In this document: positions 57,321 to 64,000 of the stretch, one piece after another
Layout of the letters: each line of letters opens with the position of its first letter
How positions within the stretch are numbered: the stretch's first letter is position 1
Notes under the pieces: model-generated
Databases searched by the model: none
Seen by the model: only the letters and a program-made list of their open reading frames with translations
Told to the model about the DNA's origin: nothing
Assembly: GCA_030549495.1 (NCBI GenBank)
Contig: JAUIRK010000993.1
Span: 1,285,501-1,349,500, forward strand
Source: Nectonema munidae
Taxonomy: Eukaryota; Nematomorpha; Nectonematoida; Nectonematidae
DNA: 64,000 bases
Direction: 5' to 3'
Position numbers and translations under genes: made by a program

Positions 57321-59400
57321 CAAAATTGGGTTCGCTGCATATCAGAAATCTTTTATTAACCCACTCAACATTTTGTTACTTTTACTGAATAGATATTATT
57401 ACTGAAAATTTAGGAAATAATTGAAAAATTGAAATTTTTTTATTATTTTGCTTCGCTTCAATGTATGCATGAGCATCAGTCTACGTTCAAAAAGTTTTGA
57501 ATTTATGGAACTTCAATTTATTCTTAAAAGAAAGTCTAAATACAATACCTTGTACCAAACTGTGCAAGCTTGCCTCTCAAAGTGTTGAACAAAAAACAGA
57601 GAGAGAGAGAGAGATCCTGTCTTAATTAACACACAAAACTTTGTGCGAGTGTAGAAGGGCTGATTAAAAGGTAATGGAATCAAAAATTGAAATAGTATAT
57701 TGACATGGAGATCCGCAGAGTTTATCGGGCGATCCTTTTAAGAAAGACTGGATTAGATCAAGGATTTTAGCAGGCATGTCTACAATTATTATTTGGCATA
57801 AAAAGAAACGAGTTACGCTATGGTAGGATCGATATCATAAGAGACAGAGATAGATAGGACTTTTATGAGACTAAATTGTCTTAAGTAATTCTTTAAAGAA
57901 CTGCTATGTTTGATTGAAGGTGTCTCGAAAGTCCCTAAATCACATCAGAAACTATTATATGCAAAATATTTAGGTAAATACATCAAAGACAAAAAATGAT
58001 TATGCTCTCTGCTCGAGGAACTTTTTGATAAAAGAATTTTTATTTTAAACCTTTTAAGGTCAATCGAAGACAGCTCGGATAAAATTAAAAAATTTTCTGC
58101 CTTCAGATAAAAAAAAACTCAGTAACAAGGATAAACCGAGAATTAGTTTAGAAAAATTGGAGCCCTAAAGGGTAAAGCTAAATGAATTTCAGAAGTTGGT
58201 AATAGTTATTTCGGCATAATCTTTTTAGACTCAATTGGCTCGCAAAAAAACTTAAATTTTGAATTAAATAGGGTGAGTTATGGATCTTTCTAAAGACTCG
58301 CAAAAAACCTACCTTTTCAAGTAAATATCACAATTTTAATCATTGAAATTAAAAGGGGACAACTTTTTATTAATTTTGGTCAGTATACTAAAGGAAAATT
58401 AAGAAGCAATGAATGAAGCTGTGATCACAAGACTCTTTGTGAAACATTCTATTGCTTGAAACATCTTTCAAAGTAAAAATGAAAAGGTAATTTGTCTCCA
58501 CTGTTCTGGTGAAGAGTTTCACAATGACTATTTTAATAAGCACTTGCCTCAAAATTACAAATGTATCATCTGAATAAGTAATAATATAGAGGATTTCAAA
58601 AATAAGGGTTGTAGTATTAAAAGCACTTGTTTCCTCTCTCTCCACCCCACACCAATTATCTTTTAATGAATATACTTATAGGCAAGTTGGGGAGTCAGAG
58701 GGAACTTATTTGACTCCAATACAAAAAATTCGACACAGATTCCGACTTCAAATACTCAAAAATTTAAAATATTTGGAACCAACTCTTACTTCTACTTTTG
58801 ACTAAAGAAGAATCACTCCATATGCTCACAAAAAACTTTTTTTGCTACTTATTGGTTACACCCCCCCCCCCCTCCTTCCCCAAATAAAATTTTTTATTTT
58901 TATAATGAATATTTTAAAAAAATTAATAAAAAATAAAAAAAAATTGCAAAATCAGTTAATTTACCACAAATGATGCTTCTACTTAGATTTCATTTCTGCT
59001 TCGAATAAGTTTGCTTATATGTATGAGAAATACCATATGCTCTCAAACCTGGCAAAAGGAATGTGAAATTGACTGTTGAATTTATGATAATCTTTGTTAT
59101 CTTGTATTAAATATGTATTATTATTTTATTTTCAGTGTATAATTAGGCCCTCAATTCAAGAAAAAACAAACTTATATAATTCACATTTTCATAAACTTAC
59201 TAGCTTCAAAGGGAGTTGGTTTTAACCTTCACGCCGTCTATCTTTCTACCGATGTTGGCTTTCCACATGCTAGCAATTATGCAAATGTAATTAGTTTAAA
59301 AATCAACTTTTCTCTTTTTTGATGAAGACATTTTGGGATGGAGAGGTTAAAAATGGGAAATTTGAATTACAAAGTTATGTTTGGCTTTTTTGAACTACTG
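57320..59400. other. AT-rich stretch with simple repeats
   Basis: (GA)n at 57597-57613 and a run of 14 C at about 58860. A weak CCHH-like plus-strand stretch at 58480-58560 (VICLHCSGEEFHNDYFNKHL) could be a relic BED-type finger, with no further support. Confidence 0.35.
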
Positions 59401-59411
59401 GAATAACATAT

Positions 59412-59570
59412 TGAGAGAAAGAAAGAAATAATAGTTAAAAGATGTCTAAAAATGAATAAAATAAATATATATTAAAATCTTCCAAAAATATTAGAGAGAA
59501 TACTATTTAAAAGATGTCCAAAAATGAATAAAATAAATATATATAAAAATCTTCTAAAAATATAAAAAAG
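59412..59570 (+). repeat. Tandem duplication of about 75 bp
   Basis: AAAAGATGTCTAAAAATGAA then TAAAATAAATATATATTAAA occurs twice (from about 59436 and 59510) with few differences. Confidence 0.7.
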
Positions 59571-61290
59571 TTAATTATAGTTATATAAGTAAAAAAAATT
59601 AAATCTATATTTATCAGAAGTGTCTGCGGGCAGATTAAAAAGTATTTCCTGGCCTGATTTGGACAGCGGGGAGTAGGTTGCCCTTGTATGTTGCAAAGTT
59701 ACAAAATGGGTAAAAGGTATGAAAACAAGAAAAGAAATAAATCACCCTTTGCTATAAATAAGTATAATAAATACATGGGCAGGGTAGATTTATTAGCCAA
59801 CCTTTTGTCTCAGTACAGACCGAAATCAAAGCAAACAACATAGAGATGTAAACTTTGTAAAAAAACTATCGTTTGCAGTGCGAAACATGTGACTGAGTCT
59901 TCATTTGAATTGTTTCGATCAATGTCATCATTGAATGCTTTTTACCATTAATTTTTTGTTTCATATTTTCATTGTAAATTTAAAATAAAATTTTTATATT
60001 TCTGTATGATATTATCAATGTTCAAATATGGGAACATGTGAAAAATATTATTAAAAATTTTTTTTTTGAATTGAATCTTCTATTTTAAGCTTATTGCATA
60101 AAAGTGATAAATAAAATATATTATCGAATATAAATTTATTTTAACATAACTCTAGATTTAATGGGTAAACAAAGATGGCTAAGTTTAGACATTTTTTAAA
60201 CTTTTAGAATGACTGGGACGTGTAGCTTTAGTTATTAATGGGGAAAAAATTAAAGGTTGGTTCTGTTCAACTCAAGTTTGAATAAATCTATATTAAAAAT
60301 GACTATCAAAAATGTAATATCAGAAGAAAATGGAAGAACATCATGTTAATGAATCCTGAATGTTAGAAGAGAGAGAAAGATATATACAAAAAAATTATAG
60401 TTTTGTTCAAAAAAAAAATCAATTAGTAAGTAAAATCATCTTTTATTTTAAACTTTAGATTAAAAAATTACAGCTAAATTTATAATATTTAAAAATGCTG
60501 AAGAATTGAAAACAAATTAAAAGATATAACAAACAAAGCTAAGAAAATAAGCTCACCGATGATTAAGATTTAAAAAATCCATTTAAAAATTTGAGAAAAA
60601 AGACTAGAAAATAAAAATTATAAAAAATTGGAAAAAAATTATACTTTTCTTATATTTAAAAAGTTTTGAATTATATGAGAAAATATAAAAATTAGTTCTT
60701 ATAATTGAGCCTCAATGGGATTTAGTGTTTTCACAAGCCCTGGGCATGGCTAGTGATCCCGATTGTGAGATCGACTCGTGCGTGGGTACAGATTAATTGT
60801 TAAAAAATCGTAAAATTTATTAGATATTTTTTCATATCTCCTATCTAATTGTGTAAAGAATGATTCCCAACCTGTGTTACGCGGGATATAGGGAGCTCGT
60901 AAGATTCGTTGAAGGGCTGCCAAATATATTATTATTACAACACACTACTATTCTTTGTTTGTTTAAATTATTTTTCTACTTAACTATTTTTTATATAAAA
61001 TTTTTAATATTATTATAGTAATCATTATATTTTATAATAGAATATTTTAAAAAATTTTCAGAGTTATTTATTTTTGCAAACTATTATCGATCTTAATAAG
61101 CGTAAATATTTAATTTTATCCAAATTTTGGCAATAAATCTAAGATCTAGATAACTAGAGGTTCTAATTCAGATTTCTTGCAATTTCAATTTAAAAATACT
61201 TTCTTATAAGGAACAGCTGTAACAACACTAAAGAAACATGGTATAACTCCTCAAAATATTCCATTGCAAGTCTATCGCATACAAAATCTC
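59570..61290. other. AT-rich stretch, no feature seen
   Basis: Around 60720-60790 a GAGATCGACTCGTGCGTGGG patch resembles a tRNA-like repeat but is too short to call. Confidence 0.3.
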
Positions 61291-61559
61291 ATACCAATAA
61301 AAACATCACTAACCAAATAGCACTTGAAATACTTGAAGATTCTTGTCTCCATTACCTCTGTCAAACAATTAAGAAAACAAGGCCTTTCTCAATGGCATTA
61401 TTTTTAAAACTACAATTACCTAACATTTAGGCCACTTATCCAAAAATAATTTTTCAAACCATGTCTTTCAAAATCCAATAATTATCTTAAATTAATCTCA
61501 AAAACATTCACGACGATCACAATTTAATTATAAATAAATATCTAGGTTAAACTTTGTAT

Positions 61560-62610
61560 ATTAATCTCAACCACTTTTGCCAAAGCTGGCCTACCTAGAA
61601 AACATTCTCTTATCAGTGTACGATGTATTGTCCTTAACGAACCTTACACAAATAATTTAACACTCCCTCCATACTTTTAGTCTATTTCAGTATTCAGCTT
61701 GTATACTTATAAAATCCTCACTAAGATTCTCTCACCTCCTCCAATTCTCTTCTCATGAGTTTTTTTCACTATTGTTTATTCCCAAAATTCTCCTCTTTTT
61801 TTATTGAATTTACACTCCTCCTTCAAAAATCTATTTCTGATGAATTTATCCACTCCCTAAACAAAGCGATTGCGTACATGAAACCATTAAATCACACCCT
61901 CTAATTATCTCAATAGACTGCAATGCCCATCCTACTTTTGGGATCATAAAGAAAACATCCATGGCATCCAAACACCTTCTTTCCTTTCCTCACATAATCT
62001 ATGCATTTGCGACAGCTCAAAAGGCCCTACATTTCTTAAAATTATAAACAATAAAATAATCTAATTACACATTGATCCCACCATAAGATCAAAACTCACA
62101 CAAACACTTATTAGTAACAAGAGAATTTCAGACACACCATCATCTTCTAACCATTATTACATTACACAACTATATTTTACTCCTATATCTCAAAAAAAGA
62201 TTTCCAAATATTCTACTACACACCCAATGGTTCACGTACCTTAAAACACTAATATCAACTCTCTGGGCACCTATACTTGCTTGAACTCAAACACAGACAT
62301 TTACGCTGCACTATGTCTCAATGACGCAATTTCTTCTTGTATCAAACATTCGACTTCTCTTAACTCTTTCACACGAAGACAACACGCCCTATTTTGTTCT
62401 AAGTGTCTTTTGCTTGCAGAATACAATTTCTCACAAAAATACATTTAACAGAGCACAGTACCCGGCCATCATCCTGAACATGCATGTCTAAAAATCTCTG
62501 AACTACATAATTAAATTTACAAGCAATTATCCTCTTAACTGCTCCCTAATCTTTTGCGAATTTCTCCAAATCTTTTTTAATCAACTAGTTCTATGTTAAA
62601 TTTGGTGTTC
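61560..62610 (+). mobile_element. LINE fragment with endonuclease part
   Basis: The plus strand around 61895-61960 gives LIISIDCNAHPTFGIIKKTS, matching the (G)D.NAH...G core of the LINE apurinic-type endonuclease. Further on, YAALCLNDAISSCIKHSTS and RRQHAL fit the stretch before the polymerase. Many stops and frameshifts. The whole block is unusually C-rich and G-poor on this strand. Confidence 0.55.
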
Positions 62611-63670
62611 CGCGTTTTCTTTTACCTTCTATATCTATGTGCATTACTCTCCTCACCCATTTATCTCCATCTTCCTTTCCAAATTGCCCATCCATCTCAG
62701 TCTATTGGTTTTTTTCCAATTTATTAGATATAATTTCCTTGACTGCATATAATAGAAAGGTATGGTATATCTGAAAAAATTATTTTTACAACTCTTAACA
62801 TACTCAATCCGCGGATGGATCATTTAAGTTTTTAAAAACTTGCATTTGTTTACAATTGCAAATATCCTCATCCGCTAAAAAATTAATTCTGAAATTTGAA
62901 TCCGTTTGAATGTTAAATTTTATATTCGCATCCGAGGATACAAAAAAAATCACATCCGATTCATCTCTAATATATATGTAAAAATTTGGATTTTGAACTG
63001 AGCAGCAGAAGAAAATTTTTTCTTTGTTTGGGTTAAGCTCCGAAAGAAAAAAAAGATGTTAAGAAAACATCACTAAAAAGACATATATCTTTTGAAAAGA
63101 TGTTTATTGTAAAAGATATTCTAAAAACAAGACTCGATCAACATGTTAGTTGTAGTACCCTAGTTTATGGAACATGTTCTGATAATATTCATTTGTTTAT
63201 ATATTTTAGTATAAATGGTAATCATGCATGGTATAAATACATATATTAACGTATTATGCGTTAATTGATCCTTTCAGGCATTTTAGACATATAAGTATTT
63301 ATCATAGAAAAAAATTTTTGTTTCAAGTTATATTTTTTTAAAAAAGTTATAAAAACATTTCTCAAAACTTTTAGTTAAAACAATTATGTCTAAATTTGTA
63401 AGGGTTATACCTGTATTAAACGACCATTCAAAGTAAGACCTAATTTTGGTCGCATTAGACAGGTGGTAATTAAAAACAGGGTGAAAAGATATCAAAATAT
63501 TGACTTCAATAAATTGTAAACCAAAATGCCGTAGAAGATTGAATCACAATTATAAACGTTAAAATTAATTTATTTAAACTTTAAAATAATCAGTTATCCT
63601 TTATTGTTGTAAGGATTTTGCTGACATTTTGTCAAGCTCAAAACTTTTTTTCACCATGTATTCCAGAGCT
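62610..63670. other. AT-rich stretch, no feature seen
   Basis: GCGGATGGATCATTT and ATCCGAGGATA motifs around 62810-62960 recall hAT-type GGATCC or CATCCGC repeats, but no ends could be set. Confidence 0.3.
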
Positions 63671-63674
63671 TTTC

Positions 63675-63812
63675 TTAGCCCGTTATCGACCAGAATAATC
63701 AGACGATTTCTAATATAAAGCAGAAGATTTGTATTAAAAAGCATTAATAAACGTAGACGATTCACGTTTTTGTAAAGTCGACATATGTCGACTGTGGTTG
63801 ATAACCGGTTAA
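63675..63812 (-). mobile_element. TTAA MITE, subtype D
   Basis: Ends CCCGTTATCGACCAG and (reversed) CCGGTTATCAACCACAG; right flank TTAA, left flank TTAG. The palindrome AGTCGACATATGTCGACT at 63776-63793 sits beside the same end as in the other subtypes. It retains GCAGAAG and TAGACGA interior motifs in reverse. Confidence 0.75.
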
Positions 63813-64000
63813 ACGATTATCAAGAGGAAACTTTTTTAGTTTATCGGCAATTTTTATTGCTTCTTTTAAAGAGCATGGGCCACTTTCTTCTGTTTCTTTA
63901 TCACTTTCAAAAGAACTCTCGTCTTTTTCTCTTTCGATGCTTCTTTTGCAGGTAAGTCAAAATCGCATGTGTACAATTCTTTATCGATATTGGCAACAGC

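Noticed and set aside
1-64000. CRISPR arrays, operons, Shine-Dalgarno sites and other bacterial features
   Set aside because: Spliced genes, SINEs, LINEs and piggyBac/hAT elements show this is animal nuclear DNA; no regularly spaced repeats with unique spacers were seen.
1-64000. Endogenous retrovirus, LTR element or Polinton
   Set aside because: No LTR pair, gag/integrase-like stretch or capsid-like frame was recognised in the window.

Overview
The window is AT-rich animal DNA with very low gene density. Genes are split by long introns with GT..AG junctions, and most of the rest is decayed transposons. Three host genes can be named. A sorting-nexin-like PX gene runs on the minus strand from 9460 to beyond base 1, with five exons placed here. 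A ZNF367-type C2H2 zinc-finger gene runs on the plus strand, 16220-25826, in four exons. An SR-protein kinase (SRPK) has its whole coding region in one exon on the minus strand, 53199-54869. An arthropod is likely, because a decayed repeat-encoded protein at 21290-23030 resembles one I recall as multicopy in arthropods. The AT content would fit a copepod or similar invertebrate, but I cannot settle the species.

Layout: 1-9460, PX/SNX gene with large introns holding two TTAA-type MITEs and a SINE. 9461-16188, intergenic DNA with a tRNA-like element and two LINE pieces. 16189-25826, the ZNF367 gene; its roughly 6.9-kb third intron holds a hAT element with a perfect target duplication and the decayed multicopy protein gene. 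25827-31597, gene-poor DNA with three hAT or Tigger remnants. 31598-33000, a possible small unknown gene, a microsatellite and two adjacent MITEs. 33600-37990, a dead piggyBac split by a nearly full-length Tigger/pogo element and again by a MITE. 38000-48850, gene-poor DNA with many hAT-type MITEs, a start-codon-less open frame and two exons of an unrecognised minus-strand gene. 48850-52800, SINE pair and a TTAA MITE. 53199-57320, SRPK plus a partial duplicate of its 5' end. 57320-64000, no recognised host gene, a LINE fragment and a last TTAA MITE.

The three named genes belong to different processes (endosomal sorting, S-phase-type transcription, splicing-factor phosphorylation), and nothing here suggests co-regulation. 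The most unusual signal is a set of short TTAA-flanked elements. They share their internal sequence, but each subtype has its own matched pair of terminal repeats and its own perfect 18-20 bp palindrome next to one end.
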